Source: Neobacillus sp. CF12 (GTDB taxonomy: Bacteria > Bacillota > Bacilli > Bacillales > Cytobacillaceae). From it: a stretch of 64,000 nt of DNA. The translations under genes were made by a program, and so were the position numbers. Shown one piece after another: positions 45,048 through 56,052 of this stretch. The notes beneath the pieces are model-generated. The model was not told where the DNA came from, made no database searches, and saw only the letters and a list, made by a program, of their open reading frames with translations. How positions within the stretch are numbered: position 1 is the first letter of the stretch; each line of letters opens with the position of its first letter. The DNA lies in the NCBI RefSeq assembly GCF_030348765.1, contig NZ_JAUCEU010000007.1, positions 5,367,501 to 5,431,500 of the forward strand. The letters run 5' to 3'.

Positions 45048-45073
45048 TGAAACTTTAATGATTTTGAAACGTA
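45048..45073 (+). promoter_or_regulatory. SigW-type promoter for nfeD-floA
   Basis: TGAAAC at 45048-45053, 16 bases, CGTA at 45070-45073. This fits the SigW consensus exactly. In B. subtilis yqeZ-yqfA-yqfB is an established SigW operon induced by envelope stress and cell-wall antibiotics. Confidence 0.88.
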
Positions 45074-45104
45074 TATATAATGTCGACAAGAAGGGAGGGT
45101 TATT

Positions 45105-45740
45105 ATGATAGAGTTTCTAACGAATCCAATCGTTGTAACATTGCTTTTAACCATTGCGGGTGCAGCCATCGTTTATGAGCTATATTCGTCAAAATTTGGC
45201 ATATCAGGATTTATCGGATTATTTGCATTACTTCTTTTCTTTTATGGACATTTTCAGGCGGGTCTTGCCGGTTTTGGAACAATTACGTTATTCGCAATCG
45301 GGATTATGTTGATCTTTTTAGAATTTTTTCTTCCAGGAGCCATTTCTGGAACGCTGGGATTAGCGGCGTTAATCGCAAGTCTTTTTCTAGCAGGAGAAAA
45401 TCCACTGAGTATTGGAATATCCATTTTCATTTCTATATGCATTTCAATTGCGCTGTTATTCATCATGAGTAAGGTTTTTGGCAAAAAGATGGTTTTGTTT
45501 AATCGGATGATTCTATTTGATTCTGCAAAAAAAGAAGATGGTTATGTTTCGAACGTAAATCGTACAGATTTATTAGGCAGCGAAGGTATCGCATTGACAG
45601 TTTTAAGACCGTCAGGAACTGCAGTTATAAATAATGAAAGAATTGACGTGGTAAGTGAAGGCGGTTTCATTGAACAGAATTCAAGAATCACTGTTATAAA
45701 GGTTGAAGGTGTACGTATTGTTGTCCGACTAGTAGATTAA
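45105..45740 (+). CDS. Short NfeD-family membrane protein (YqeZ-like)
   Basis: 211 residues with four hydrophobic stretches in the first 130 residues and a C-terminal OB-fold domain (about 145-211, [36 protein letters not shown]). This is the membrane plus OB part of NfeD. The ClpP-like serine protease domain that leads B. subtilis YqeZ (about 437 residues) is absent, and the gap to the promoter leaves no room for it. It is thus an NfeD1b-like short form. It acts with flotillin encoded next door in membrane-microdomain and stress tolerance functions. Confidence 0.88.
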   Translation: MIEFLTNPIVVTLLLTIAGAAIVYELYSSKFGISGFIGLFALLLFFYGHFQAGLAGFGTITLFAIGIMLIFLEFFLPGAISGTLGLAALIASLFLAGENPLSIGISIFISICISIALLFIMSKVFGKKMVLFNRMILFDSAKKEDGYVSNVNRTDLLGSEGIALTVLRPSGTAVINNERIDVVSEGGFIEQNSRITVIKVEGVRIVVRLVD

Positions 45741-45763
45741 CTAGAAACAAGGAGGTAAGTGCA

Positions 45764-46756
45764 ATGGAATTAACCAGTGGAAGTCTTTTTATGATCGGAA
45801 TTATCGTTGTGGCATTAATTTTTCTAGGAATATTATTATCGTTTGTACCAGTAATGCTTTGGATTTCTGCCCTTGCTGCAGGGGTTAGAATTAGTATCTT
45901 TACATTAGTTGGGATGAGACTTAGACGTGTAACACCGAGCAGAGTTGTAAATCCCCTTATTAAAGCACATAAGGCTGGATTAAATGTAACAACTAATCAG
46001 CTGGAAAGTCATTACTTAGCCGGCGGGAACGTGGATAGAGTGGTAAATGCTTTAATTGCTGCTCACCGTGCAAACATTGAGTTATCATTTGAACGCTGTG
46101 CTGCGATTGACCTTGCTGGACGTGACGTTTTAGAAGCCGTTCAGATGAGTGTAAACCCAAAAGTAATCGAAACTCCATTCATAGCAGGTGTTGCCATGAA
46201 TGGTATTGAAGTAAAAGCAAAAGCGAGAATTACCGTCCGTGCTAATATCGACCGTCTAGTCGGGGGTGCGGGTGAAGATACTGTTGTAGCTCGAGTAGGT
46301 GAAGGGGTTATATCGACAATTGGTTCTTCCGTCGACCATAGTAAAGTACTCGAGAGTCCAGAACTAATCTCGCAAACCGTTTTAGCTAAAGGATTAGATT
46401 CTGGTACTGCTTTTGAAATTCTATCAATTGATATTGCTGATGTCGACTTAGGTAGAAACATTGGTGCTGAGTTACAAACAGAGCAAGCGGAAGCGGATAA
46501 GAAAATTGCTCAGGCGAAAGCAGAAGAGCGTAGAGCTATGGCTGTCGCAACAGAGCAGGAAATGAAGGCAAAAGTAGAAGAAATGAGAGCAAAGGTAGTG
46601 GAGGCTGAAGCAGAGGTGCCATTGGCAATGGCAGAAGCATTAAAGTCCGGTAATATCAGTGTCATGGAATATATGAATTATAAAAATATTTCTGCCGATA
46701 CGGATATGCGTGGATCGATTGGTAAGATGACGGGTGATAAAAAAGACGAAAAATAA
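45764..46756 (+). CDS. floA: Flotillin-like protein FloA
   Basis: 330 residues. An N-terminal membrane-inserted hairpin (about residues 7-50) precedes a PHB/SPFH-like domain ([39 protein letters not shown] region), followed by a long Ala/Glu-rich coiled coil ([20 protein letters not shown] and [19 protein letters not shown]). It scaffolds lipid rafts. It follows nfeD by 23 bases with AAGGAGGT. In B. subtilis it is YqfA. Confidence 0.95.
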   Translation: MELTSGSLFMIGIIVVALIFLGILLSFVPVMLWISALAAGVRISIFTLVGMRLRRVTPSRVVNPLIKAHKAGLNVTTNQLESHYLAGGNVDRVVNALIAAHRANIELSFERCAAIDLAGRDVLEAVQMSVNPKVIETPFIAGVAMNGIEVKAKARITVRANIDRLVGGAGEDTVVARVGEGVISTIGSSVDHSKVLESPELISQTVLAKGLDSGTAFEILSIDIADVDLGRNIGAELQTEQAEADKKIAQAKAEERRAMAVATEQEMKAKVEEMRAKVVEAEAEVPLAMAEALKSGNISVMEYMNYKNISADTDMRGSIGKMTGDKKDEK

Positions 46757-46792
46757 TCCCCTATTTGATAATCCTTTAAAGGAGGGGTGATC

Positions 46793-47224
46793 TTGGAAAC
46801 AATTTTATTCTTGATTATCGTTGGAATACTTTCATCCATTTTTGGAAAAGCAAAGGGAAAACCAAATCCAGGAAGAACAAAGCCTTTTACGGCAAAAAGA
46901 TTTGATGATTTTCGTACAATGGTGGAACAACAAATGGGGAGCATTCCGAAAAAATCCGGACAAATCTCAGAGGGTCAGGCTGTAACTCAAGACTCTAAAT
47001 TTCAAGATATTGAGCTGAACTATCAAGAAATAAAACAGAATCCAGTTATAAATAGAATGCAAATAAGTCAGTCGGAACGACCCAAAGTTACCAGAAAAAA
47101 AGTGGAATCGAACGATGTTTCATTTGAAAGACCTGATGAAAAAACAATTATTAATGGAATTATTTGGGGAGAAATACTAGGTGAACCACGGGCGAAAAAA
47201 CCATATTTCTCGAAAAAGAATTAA
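46793..47224 (+). CDS. Uncharacterised membrane-anchored protein in the YqfB position
   Basis: 143 residues. An N-terminal hydrophobic segment (LETILFLIIVGILSSIFGKA) is followed by a basic, disordered-looking region rich in Lys, Gln and Ser. KKSGQISEGQ, NPVINRMQISQ and the C-terminal TIINGIIWGEILGEPRAKKP are its only notable parts. The last resembles a short motif that could bind a partner. The start is TTG at 46793 seven bases from AAAGGAGG. It is longer than B. subtilis YqfB (about 78 residues), and I see no clear similarity. Third gene of the SigW-type operon by position. Confidence 0.7.
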   Translation: METILFLIIVGILSSIFGKAKGKPNPGRTKPFTAKRFDDFRTMVEQQMGSIPKKSGQISEGQAVTQDSKFQDIELNYQEIKQNPVINRMQISQSERPKVTRKKVESNDVSFERPDEKTIINGIIWGEILGEPRAKKPYFSKKN

Positions 47225-47270
47225 CTAAATTACTTACTAAGACAAAGTATAAAATAGAAAAAGATGTGCT

Positions 47271-47320
47271 AGAACCCCCTTTCATTTCATAAACATGAGA
47301 TGAAAGGGGGTTCTTTTTTT
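47271..47320 (+). terminator. 20-bp terminator-like hairpin carrying the yqfC ribosome-binding site
   Basis: AGAACCCCCTTTCATTTCAT and ATGAGATGAAAGGGGGTTCT pair over 20 bp with one mismatch around AAAC, followed by TTTTTT. The AAAGGGGG of the 3' arm (47303-47310) is the Shine-Dalgarno for yqfC at 47321. Structure and spacing are as in the greA/pbpI case. Confidence 0.85.
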
Positions 47321-47623
47321 ATGGCAAAAAAATGGGGCCAGCGTGTCCGGAACTGGATGGCACAAAAAATGGATCTTCCTCAAGATGTCATGATGGATTT
47401 ACCCCGAATCACCATGATAGGGCAAATCCATATTTACATTGAGAATCATAGAGGTTTGATTACCTTCACTGATAAAGAATTGCGCTTGTTATTAAAGCAG
47501 GGGCAATTGCAAATAAAAGGAAAATCATTCGTGATAAAGACCATTTTACCTGAAGAAATTTTACTTGAAGGGAAAATTGATCAGGTCATTTATATAAACG
47601 AAAATCCAGGAGGAGCAAAATGA
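47321..47623 (+). CDS. yqfC: Sporulation protein YqfC
   Basis: 100 residues, YabP/YqfC family: MAKKWGQRVRNWMAQKMDLP and DVMMDLPRITMIGQIHIYIENHRG are the conserved parts. In B. subtilis it is SigE-controlled, expressed in the mother cell with yqfD. The ATG directly follows the T-run of a terminator-like hairpin. No SigE promoter could be identified with certainty; GTATAAAAT at 47247 region is the only -10-like string. Translationally coupled to yqfD (ATGA overlap). Confidence 0.92.
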   Translation: MAKKWGQRVRNWMAQKMDLPQDVMMDLPRITMIGQIHIYIENHRGLITFTDKELRLLLKQGQLQIKGKSFVIKTILPEEILLEGKIDQVIYINENPGGAK

Positions 47624-48813
47624 AAAACAAATGGATCGAATTCTTAACTGGCAAAGTAACAGTTAAAGTATCAGGAAGAGGCATAGAAAGATTCTTGAAC
47701 GTTCTAATTAGGAATGGCCTGATGATATGGAATGTAAAACGACATGGAACTGAAACCATAACTTTTACAATGAGACTTAATGATGCATTGAAAATCAGGC
47801 ATTATGCAAAAGAAAGAGAATGCTCCATTTCATTCTTAAGGAGGGCAGGAATGCCTTTTTTATTTAAGCGACTATTGAAAAATAGTGGTTTTTTGGGTGG
47901 GGCTCTTTTATTCTTACTGATTATTATGTTTTTATCTAATGTCATTTGGGGAATTGAAATTAAAGGGGCTAAGCCGGCTACTGAGTATCAAATTCGCAAA
48001 GAATTGGACAAGATGGGGGTAAAGATTGGAAAGGTTCAATTATTTGTGGATAATGTGGAAGGAATTCAAAGGAACTTAACAAATAATGTCGGTAACCTTA
48101 CTTGGGTCGGTGTGGAGTTAAAAGGGACAACCTATCATCTGCAAGTAGTCGAGAAAAAAGAGCCTGAAAAACCAGAGCAAATACCACCAAGGAATCTTGT
48201 CGCCAAAAAGAAAGCAATCATTTCAAATATGTATGTTGAAACCGGAAAGAAAATGGTCGATATCAATGACCATGTGGAACCAGGTCAATTGCTAGTATCC
48301 GGTGTAATCGGAAAGGAAGGGCAAACTCAGCAAGTTGCTGCTGTTGGTGAGGTTTGGGGGGAAACATGGTATAAAAGCCATGTTGAGTTGCCATTAAAAA
48401 CGAATTTCTCGGTTTTTAATGGTCAAGAAAAGCAAAAGCATTCAATTATTATAGGAAATTTAGAGATCCCTTTTTGGGGATTTGGCGAACCTGAATTTAC
48501 GGAATATGAAGTGGAAAAAAATATAAAGAAAATACATTTTCTCAAATGGGAGTTGCCAATTTCTATTGGTAATGAGACATTGAGAGCACGTGAAGAAATG
48601 ACCAGAACCTATACGAAAGAGGAAGCTGAAAATAATGCAATTGAATTGGCGAAAAATAAAATAAAAAGTGGATTAGATGAAGATGCTATTATAAAAGATG
48701 AAAAAATTTTACACAAAGAGTTGAAAAATGGTAAAGTTATCCTAGATATCCACTTTAAGATCATCGAAAATATTGCGGTTGGACAACCAATACCCAAGGA
48801 GACTCCTGAATGA
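47620..48813 (+). CDS. yqfD: Sporulation protein YqfD
   Basis: 397 residues. A cytosolic N-terminal part (RGIERFLNVLIRNGLMIWNVKR), one membrane helix at about residues 93-110 (FLGGALLFLLIIMFLSNVIWGIEI), and an extracytoplasmic domain with FTRTYTKEEA-like RTYTKEEAENNA. SigE-dependent in B. subtilis and needed for efficient sporulation. Exact role unknown. It overlaps yqfC by 4 bases and phoH by 4 bases. Confidence 0.92.
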   Translation: MKNKWIEFLTGKVTVKVSGRGIERFLNVLIRNGLMIWNVKRHGTETITFTMRLNDALKIRHYAKERECSISFLRRAGMPFLFKRLLKNSGFLGGALLFLLIIMFLSNVIWGIEIKGAKPATEYQIRKELDKMGVKIGKVQLFVDNVEGIQRNLTNNVGNLTWVGVELKGTTYHLQVVEKKEPEKPEQIPPRNLVAKKKAIISNMYVETGKKMVDINDHVEPGQLLVSGVIGKEGQTQQVAAVGEVWGETWYKSHVELPLKTNFSVFNGQEKQKHSIIIGNLEIPFWGFGEPEFTEYEVEKNIKKIHFLKWELPISIGNETLRAREEMTRTYTKEEAENNAIELAKNKIKSGLDEDAIIKDEKILHKELKNGKVILDIHFKIIENIAVGQPIPKETPE

Positions 48814-49772
48814 CAGAAACGTTAAAAACAATTAATGTACAGTTAGAAAATCCAGCAGAAGCGATTGCCCTCCTAGGCAATGCAGATTCTAATTTAAAAA
48901 TAATTGAAGAAGAGCTTAAAGTTTCAATCGTAACGCGAGGAGAATCTGTCAGTTTATCCGGCGATGAAGAAAAAGTAGTACTTGCCAGTCAGATTCTAGA
49001 CAAGCTTATTTTTGTTATTAGAAAGGGTGTAACGATAAGTCAGAGAGATGTCTTATCAGCCATTCAAATGGCCCAGAAAGGTACACTTGATTATTTTGAT
49101 AATCTCTATGATGAGGAAATCGCTAAGAATGTAAAAGGTAAGACAATTAGAATAAAAACGCTTGGACAAAGACAATATGTAATGGCTATAAGGCAGAACG
49201 ACCTCGTATTTGGTATTGGTCCTGCAGGTACAGGGAAAACCTATTTAGCGGTTGTAATGGCTGTCAATGCGTTGAAAAATGGACAGGTAAATAAGATTAT
49301 CCTTACAAGACCTGCGGTTGAGGCAGGAGAAAGTCTAGGATTTTTACCTGGGGATTTAAAAGAAAAGGTGGATCCATACTTAAGACCGTTATATGACGCA
49401 CTAAATGACATCCTTGGTTCAGAACATACACAAAGGTTAATAGAACGTGGGACGATTGAAATTGCACCTCTAGCCTATATGAGAGGGCGCACATTAGACG
49501 ACGCTTTCGTCATTTTAGATGAAGCACAAAATACGACCCATGCCCAAATGAAAATGTTTCTTACACGTCTTGGATTTGGTTCCAAAATGGTTATTACCGG
49601 TGATCAAACACAAATCGATCTGCCAAAAGGGGCAAAATCTGGACTGGTAGCAGCCGAAAATATCTTGTTGGGTGTCAAGGGGATCTCATTTGTCTTCTTA
49701 GAACAAAGTGATGTTGTTCGTCACCCGCTAGTTGGAAGAATTGTCGAAGCATACGAAAAGAAACCGATATAA
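48810..49772 (+). CDS. phoH: PhoH family ATPase/endoribonuclease
   Basis: 320 residues. Walker A is GPAGTGKTYLA near residue 138, and Walker B is DDAFVILDEAQNTT. The helicase-like core resembles the N-terminal half of superfamily 1; no PIN domain is present. Members are ATPases implicated in RNA metabolism, often next to ybeY, and the same is true here (phoH-pgpH-ybeY). A terminator separates it from pgpH. Confidence 0.95.
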   Translation: MTETLKTINVQLENPAEAIALLGNADSNLKIIEEELKVSIVTRGESVSLSGDEEKVVLASQILDKLIFVIRKGVTISQRDVLSAIQMAQKGTLDYFDNLYDEEIAKNVKGKTIRIKTLGQRQYVMAIRQNDLVFGIGPAGTGKTYLAVVMAVNALKNGQVNKIILTRPAVEAGESLGFLPGDLKEKVDPYLRPLYDALNDILGSEHTQRLIERGTIEIAPLAYMRGRTLDDAFVILDEAQNTTHAQMKMFLTRLGFGSKMVITGDQTQIDLPKGAKSGLVAAENILLGVKGISFVFLEQSDVVRHPLVGRIVEAYEKKPI

Positions 49773-49786
49773 ACCTAATTCAGACA

Positions 49787-49827
49787 AAAAGGGATAAACC
49801 GTTCAATGGTTTATCCCTTTCCCTTTT
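49787..49827 (+). terminator. Terminator after phoH
   Basis: AAAGGGATAAACC and GGTTTATCCCTTT around GTTCAAT, then CCCTTTTTG. Confidence 0.85.
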
Positions 49828-49972
49828 TGCCATATTATCACAACAAATACCCCATAATAATGGCGTTTCATTTATTAGAGGATGAAACTTCAGGAAAAAA
49901 CTGTTATCATTTTACATAAAGCAAGTTACATAAGAAACTACGGTTCATTTAGGTGCTTTTGGGGGGAGTTAA

Positions 49973-52141
49973 TTGAAAAAAATACAGCAATACTTAATTC
50001 AAATAAAAAAGTTTCTCGATTATACCTTCTTCAGAGTATTCGTTTTTGTTGTTTTAGGGGTCATATTATTTATCTCCATGTATGGAAACGTAAAGCCTGA
50101 GAAACTCGATGTTAGTTTGTTAACGGTAGCAGAGAAAACGATTCGTTCTCCCGCGACAGTTGAGGATAGAGTTAGTACAGAAAAGAAGCGTCAAGAGGCG
50201 TTAGATCAAGTTCAAGACGTCTATACCTTAAAAAAAGAATACTCCTCAAATCAAGTAGATTTAATTACATCCATTTTTGATTCAGCTTCGGAAGTAAACG
50301 ATGAAATCGAGGATGAATTGAAAAAAAGTGACGTTACCATGGATGACCCTTTAGATGTTATTGAACCAACTATTGCAGACGAAGAAACCATGTTAAAGTC
50401 TAAATTAACTGATCGCGTCATTAAGGATCTCTCAAATCGTGTTTTTACTGCACTTGTACAAGCCAGTAATGATGAATTATCTATTGCAAAAGATTTAACA
50501 GTAACAGCTATCAACAACGTCATGAACAAGCGAATTTCTGCAGATGATGTTGAAAATGCCAAAAAAAGCTTAGAAGAAGAGTTGAAATTTACGACTCTGA
50601 ACGCTGACTTAAAGAATGCCGCTATTGAATTAGGCAGATATGCGGTTATTCAAAATGAGTTTTATGACCCAGAAGCAACTGAAGAACTACGAAAACAAAC
50701 AGCGGAATCTGTTGAGCCTGTAAAAGTCCTCCAAGGGCAAATTATTATCGAAGAGGGGAAATTAATCCGACAGGAAGAATATCGTCAACTTGAGTTGGTA
50801 GGGTTATTGGATAACAAACAATCGTATAAACCATTTATTGGTCTTACCATACTTATTACAATCATTCTGTCATCTATTTATGTTTATTTCTATCAAATGA
50901 AGGAACAGCCAGAAAAGAGACAGACAAACCTACTTTTGTTTGGAATTGTTTTTATCTTGACGTTCTTTATTTTAAAAATTATTGGTATGTTACAAATATT
51001 TAACTATTCCGGAATTGGCTACTTATTCCCTGCCGCCATGGGTGGAATGCTAATTAAGATATTAATAGATGAAAAACTTGCGATTCTTTCATCGATTATC
51101 TTTTCTATTTTCGGGAGCATTTTATTTAATGAAGGGGTTTCTGGAACACTTAATTTTTCCGTGGGCATTTATATTTTATTTAGTGCCCTCGCAGGTGTGC
51201 TCTTTTTAAGTGACCAGAATCAGCGGTCCAAAATACTCCAAGCGGGTTCTTTTGCGGCAGCTGTGAATCTTTTCACGATTTGTGCGCTTATGTTTTTACC
51301 AAATGGACAATTTTCTGGATTAGAATATGGGTATTATATCTTAACAGCCATTTTTTCAGGTATAGGTTCTGCGGTGCTGACGATGGGATTATTACCATTT
51401 TTTGAAACAAGCTTTGGAATTCTTTCGACAATGAAGTTGATTGAGCTTTCAAATCCTAATCACCCATTACTAAGGAAAATCTTGATGGAGACACCAGGAA
51501 CGTATCACCATAGTGTGATGGTTGCCAATCTGGCTGATGCTGCTTGTGAAGCCATAGGAGCAAACGGTCTATTGGCAAGAGTAGGCTGTTATTACCATGA
51601 TATTGGTAAAACAAAACGTCCAAATTTTTTCATAGAGAATCAAATGCACCTTGATAATCCGCATGATAAATTACCGCCGGATAAAAGTGCAAATATCATT
51701 ATTTCACATGTAACCGATGGTACTGCGATATTAAAAAAATATAATATGCCAAAGGAAATTATCCATATTGCAGAACAACATCATGGGACTAGTCTTTTAA
51801 AATTCTTTTACCATAAGGCATTAAAGGACGGTCAAGATGTGTCTGAAGAAGACTATCGTTATCCAGGTCCAAAAGCACAGACGAAAGAATCAGCTATTGT
51901 AGGTATTGCAGACAGTGTGGAGGCAGCAGTAAGATCCCTTAACCAGCCTACCCCTGAAACAATAGAATCGCTAGTTAAAAAGATTGTTGCGGACAGGCTT
52001 CAGGATGGACAGTTAAATGAATGTGACCTAACCTTAAGGGAACTTGAAACGGTATCACATTCTTTTTGTGAAACGTTAAAGGGAATATTCCACTCGAGAA
52101 TTGAATATCCAGAAATGACGAAGAAGGTGGTTCAAGAATGA
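49973..52141 (+). CDS. pgpH: c-di-AMP phosphodiesterase PgpH (7TM-HD)
   Basis: 722 residues. A first membrane helix (about 21-40), a large extracellular domain (7TMR-HDED), seven membrane helices (about 285-480), and a cytosolic HD domain. The HD site is [14 protein letters not shown], then [13 protein letters not shown] with the HD pair, and [14 protein letters not shown]. It hydrolyses c-di-AMP, controlling potassium and osmotic balance. TTG start behind GGGGGGAG. Corresponds to YqfF. Confidence 0.95.
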   Translation: MKKIQQYLIQIKKFLDYTFFRVFVFVVLGVILFISMYGNVKPEKLDVSLLTVAEKTIRSPATVEDRVSTEKKRQEALDQVQDVYTLKKEYSSNQVDLITSIFDSASEVNDEIEDELKKSDVTMDDPLDVIEPTIADEETMLKSKLTDRVIKDLSNRVFTALVQASNDELSIAKDLTVTAINNVMNKRISADDVENAKKSLEEELKFTTLNADLKNAAIELGRYAVIQNEFYDPEATEELRKQTAESVEPVKVLQGQIIIEEGKLIRQEEYRQLELVGLLDNKQSYKPFIGLTILITIILSSIYVYFYQMKEQPEKRQTNLLLFGIVFILTFFILKIIGMLQIFNYSGIGYLFPAAMGGMLIKILIDEKLAILSSIIFSIFGSILFNEGVSGTLNFSVGIYILFSALAGVLFLSDQNQRSKILQAGSFAAAVNLFTICALMFLPNGQFSGLEYGYYILTAIFSGIGSAVLTMGLLPFFETSFGILSTMKLIELSNPNHPLLRKILMETPGTYHHSVMVANLADAACEAIGANGLLARVGCYYHDIGKTKRPNFFIENQMHLDNPHDKLPPDKSANIIISHVTDGTAILKKYNMPKEIIHIAEQHHGTSLLKFFYHKALKDGQDVSEEDYRYPGPKAQTKESAIVGIADSVEAAVRSLNQPTPETIESLVKKIVADRLQDGQLNECDLTLRELETVSHSFCETLKGIFHSRIEYPEMTKKVVQE

Positions 52142-52611
52142 GCAAGTTGATGATTGATTTAGTTGATGAAACAAATCAACTCTCCGATGAGCAGATGGTA
52201 GAAATAGAAAAGTTATTAAATTTTGCCGCAAAGAAGGAAAGTGTTGAAGAGAATAGTGAGGTATCCGTTACATTTGTTTCTAATGAAAGAATTCATGAAA
52301 TAAACCGCGAATATAGAGATAAAGATGCCCCAACAGATGTTATTTCTTTTGCGATGGAAGAAATCGGTGAGGGAGAAATCGAATTAATCGGAGTTGAACT
52401 TCCTCGTGTCTTGGGGGATATTATCATATCGATTCCTAGGGCAGAGGAACAGGCAAAGGAATATGGACATTCTTTTATTCGTGAACTAGGCTTTTTATCT
52501 GTCCATGGTTTCCTCCATCTTCTAGGATATGATCATATGGAAAAGGAAGAGGAAGAAAAAATGTTTTCTCGACAAAAGGAAATATTAGACGATTATGGAC
52601 TTACAAGATAA
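52138..52611 (+). CDS. ybeY: Endoribonuclease YbeY
   Basis: 157 residues. The zinc motif [11 protein letters not shown] (H-x3-H-x5-H) is at about residues 123-133. [12 protein letters not shown] and LGDIIIS are family segments. Involved in 16S rRNA 3' maturation and ribosome quality control. Its start overlaps the pgpH stop (ATGA). Confidence 0.96.
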   Translation: MSKLMIDLVDETNQLSDEQMVEIEKLLNFAAKKESVEENSEVSVTFVSNERIHEINREYRDKDAPTDVISFAMEEIGEGEIELIGVELPRVLGDIIISIPRAEEQAKEYGHSFIRELGFLSVHGFLHLLGYDHMEKEEEEKMFSRQKEILDDYGLTR

Positions 52612-52972
52612 ACGTCCTCGGCTATGGAAATCATTTTCTTATGCGATAACAGGTATAAGGACAGCCCTTAGGACAGAAAGAAATATGCGCATCCATTTAT
52701 TTGTTTCTATCGTTGTCATTGGCTGTTCAGTTTTCTTTTCGATAAGTAAGTTGGAATGGTTATTTGTCATTGCAGCCATAGGTGGTATTTTCTCTTTAGA
52801 ATTAATAAATACTGCCGTTGAGCGGGTAGTGGATTTAATTACAGAAGAGTACCACCCACTTGCGAAACAGGCAAAAGATTTAGCTGCAGGAGCGGTTTTT
52901 GTGTATGCAATTATGGCAGTGGTGATTGGAGTTATTATCTTTTTACCATATTTTCTTAGATGGTTAATTTGA
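52595..52972 (+). CDS. dgkA: Undecaprenol kinase (DgkA family)
   Basis: 125 residues with three membrane helices. Motif [14 protein letters not shown] and [10 protein letters not shown] are the active-site parts of the DagK family. In Gram-positive bacteria the substrate is undecaprenol rather than diacylglycerol, recycling the cell-wall lipid carrier. Overlaps ybeY by 17 bases. It could be labelled diacylglycerol kinase by older pipelines. Confidence 0.92.
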   Translation: MDLQDKRPRLWKSFSYAITGIRTALRTERNMRIHLFVSIVVIGCSVFFSISKLEWLFVIAAIGGIFSLELINTAVERVVDLITEEYHPLAKQAKDLAAGAVFVYAIMAVVIGVIIFLPYFLRWLI

Positions 52973-53151
52973 AATGAAATTGTGAATTCGGTACAATAAC
53001 TTATCAGCTCTTCATGAAATAGGTTAATTAGCTGACTTTTATGAAAATTCAAATTTTTATATTACTTTTTCGCTACAAGTGATGATTTTGTGACATTTTT
53101 AGGGTAAAATAAAGAAAGCGGCAGATAATTACTGCTGGAAGGGAAGATTGA

Positions 53152-54466
<1,315 letters not shown>

Positions 54467-54627
54467 TTAACTAAACCCTAACTAAAATATTATATTTTTT
54501 ATAAGATTATGCATGGACAACATTAACAAATTTTTCGTCTTATGATTTTTGCTTGGGCAGGCTATGATAATTGTAAGGTTTGGGATTGGAAAAAGGCTAG
54601 TCTATATCATGAAAGGTGGGGTTTTCG

Positions 54628-54771
54628 ATGATGGATTTTACGTGGAAGGTATTCCTACAGACAGGTAATATTGACACATATCTTCTCTTTAAAGAATTAG
54701 AGAAGGAAAACCAAGAAATACCCGGAAATCAGAATGAAGATCTAGCGCAAATGGATTTTCCCGTTTCATAA
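54628..54771 (+). CDS. yqzL: YqzL family small protein
   Basis: 47 residues: MMDFTWKVFLQTGNIDTYLL followed by FKELEKENQE and an acidic tail ending DFPVS. I recognise it as YqzL, which in B. subtilis sits between era and recO. No function is known. The ribosome-binding site is GAAAGGTGGGG. The first codon may be either of the two ATGs. Confidence 0.88.
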   Translation: MMDFTWKVFLQTGNIDTYLLFKELEKENQEIPGNQNEDLAQMDFPVS

Positions 54772-54802
54772 GGTTGTCTAATGTATCGGGATGGTGACAT
54801 AT

Positions 54803-55555
54803 ATGCTCCAAAAGTGTGAAGGCATCGTCATTAGATCTACAGATTATGGTGAAACCAATAAAATTATTACCTTATATACAAGGGAATGGGGAAAGGTGGG
54901 CTTTATGGCTAGAGGTGCTAAAAAACCTAACAGCCGGCTTTCCTCCATTACCCAGCTTTTTACTCACGGTTACTTTCTTGTCCAAAGAGGAACTGGATTA
55001 GGAAGTGTTCAACAGGGAGAATTGATTACCAGCTTTCGCAGCATTGGGGAAGATATATTCCTAACTGCTTATGCTAGTTATATTGTTGAATTAACTGATA
55101 AGTGTACCGAGGATAAAAAACCAAACCCGTTTCATTTCGAACTTCTTTTTCAAACATTAAATTATATGAATGAAGGGTATGATTCAGATATTCTAATGAA
55201 TATCTACGAAATGAAAATGCTTAATGTGTTGGGATTATTCCCAACTCTAAATCAATGTTCCGTTTGCGGCAGCACAGACGGACTTTTTTCTTTTTCCATT
55301 CGTGAAGGTGGTTTCATTTGCCACCGATGTTTAGATAAGGATCCGTACCATTATAAATTATCGCCATCATCTGTAAAATTATTACGATTATTTTATTTTA
55401 TTGATCTTTCAAGATTAGGAAACATCTCTGTTAAACAGGAGACTAAAGATGAGTTAAAAACGGTTATTTCAGCCTATTATGAAGAATATTCAGGGCTTTA
55501 TCTAAAAACAAAGAAATTTCTTCAGTCGATGGAAAAATTTCGCAACCAATTATAG
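54803..55555 (+). CDS. recO: DNA repair protein RecO
   Basis: 250 residues. N-terminal OB fold begins [21 protein letters not shown] zinc finger (CSVCGS and CHRC, about residues 151-176) and a helical C-terminal part follow. RecO loads RecA onto SSB-coated DNA in recombinational repair. The start is the ATG at 54803 behind GGGATGGTG; an ATG four codons earlier lies within that site. Confidence 0.95.
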   Translation: MLQKCEGIVIRSTDYGETNKIITLYTREWGKVGFMARGAKKPNSRLSSITQLFTHGYFLVQRGTGLGSVQQGELITSFRSIGEDIFLTAYASYIVELTDKCTEDKKPNPFHFELLFQTLNYMNEGYDSDILMNIYEMKMLNVLGLFPTLNQCSVCGSTDGLFSFSIREGGFICHRCLDKDPYHYKLSPSSVKLLRLFYFIDLSRLGNISVKQETKDELKTVISAYYEEYSGLYLKTKKFLQSMEKFRNQL

Positions 55556-55564
55556 CTGACATTA

Positions 55565-55593
55565 TTGACTTTTAATTTAGACTTCGTTAATAT
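55565..55593 (+). promoter_or_regulatory. Promoter of the glyS T-box transcript
   Basis: TTGACT at 55565-55570 and TAATAT at 55588-55593, spacer 17, placed directly before the leader. Confidence 0.65.
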
Positions 55594-55599
55594 GTTTCT

Positions 55600-55829
55600 T
55601 AATAATATGAATAAATGCTACGAAGGAAAGTAGTACTTAGCAATCTCTGTAAAAGCGAACCTAGGATGGTGCGAGCTAGGGTATAGGGAACTAAGGAAGG
55701 CATTCTGGAGCATATCATGTGTGATTCAACACATAAAAGAGGCTGCACTAACCAGCAGCAAATAGGGTGGAACCGCGGGTAACTCTCGTCCCTATGCTTA
55801 ATTTAAGCATAGAGACGAGAGTTTTTTAT
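55600..55829 (+). promoter_or_regulatory. Glycine T-box riboswitch
   Basis: tRNA-sensing leader. AGGGTGGAACCGCGGG at 55764-55779 is the T-box sequence that pairs with the uncharged tRNA acceptor end. The competing terminator is ACTCTCGTCCCTATGCTT / AAGCATAGAGACGAGAGT at 55782-55822, followed by TTTTTTATTTTTT. Stem I starts around 55615; GGC at 55699-55701 is in the right place for the glycine specifier codon, but stem I was drawn only by eye. Uncharged tRNA-Gly would favour the antiterminator and expression of the synthetase downstream. Confidence 0.9.
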
Positions 55830-55837
55830 TTTTTATT

Positions 55838-56020
55838 GGCTGTGTTAAAGCTAGTTTTATATTTGGCACTCGTTGATTGGAGTGGAAGGCACGAAGACTC
55901 CTGCGGGAGGACGGGGCAGGGGAGACCCCGCAGGCGCTTTAGCGCCGAGGAGGCTCCCCGTACCGCCCGCGGAAAGCGAAGTGCCTGGAACGGAAATCAA
56001 CAGACCAATTTAATACAGCC
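55838..56020. repeat. GC-rich MITE-like repeat, copy 4, inside the glyS leader
   Basis: 183-bp element bounded by GGCTGTGTTAAA and TTTAATACAGCC. The core is nearly identical to copy 1 (8925-9166). It lies after the T-box terminator and before the glyS ribosome-binding site, so any read-through transcript contains it. Being an imperfect palindrome, it should fold into a long hairpin in the RNA. Confidence 0.85.
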
Positions 56021-56052
56021 TTTTTATCAATAATTGAAGAGGAGTAATGAAG

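Noticed and set aside
55767..56033. Frame of 88 codons spanning the T-box terminator and repeat copy 4
   Set aside because: It starts within the T-box sequence itself and relies on repeat DNA; not a gene.
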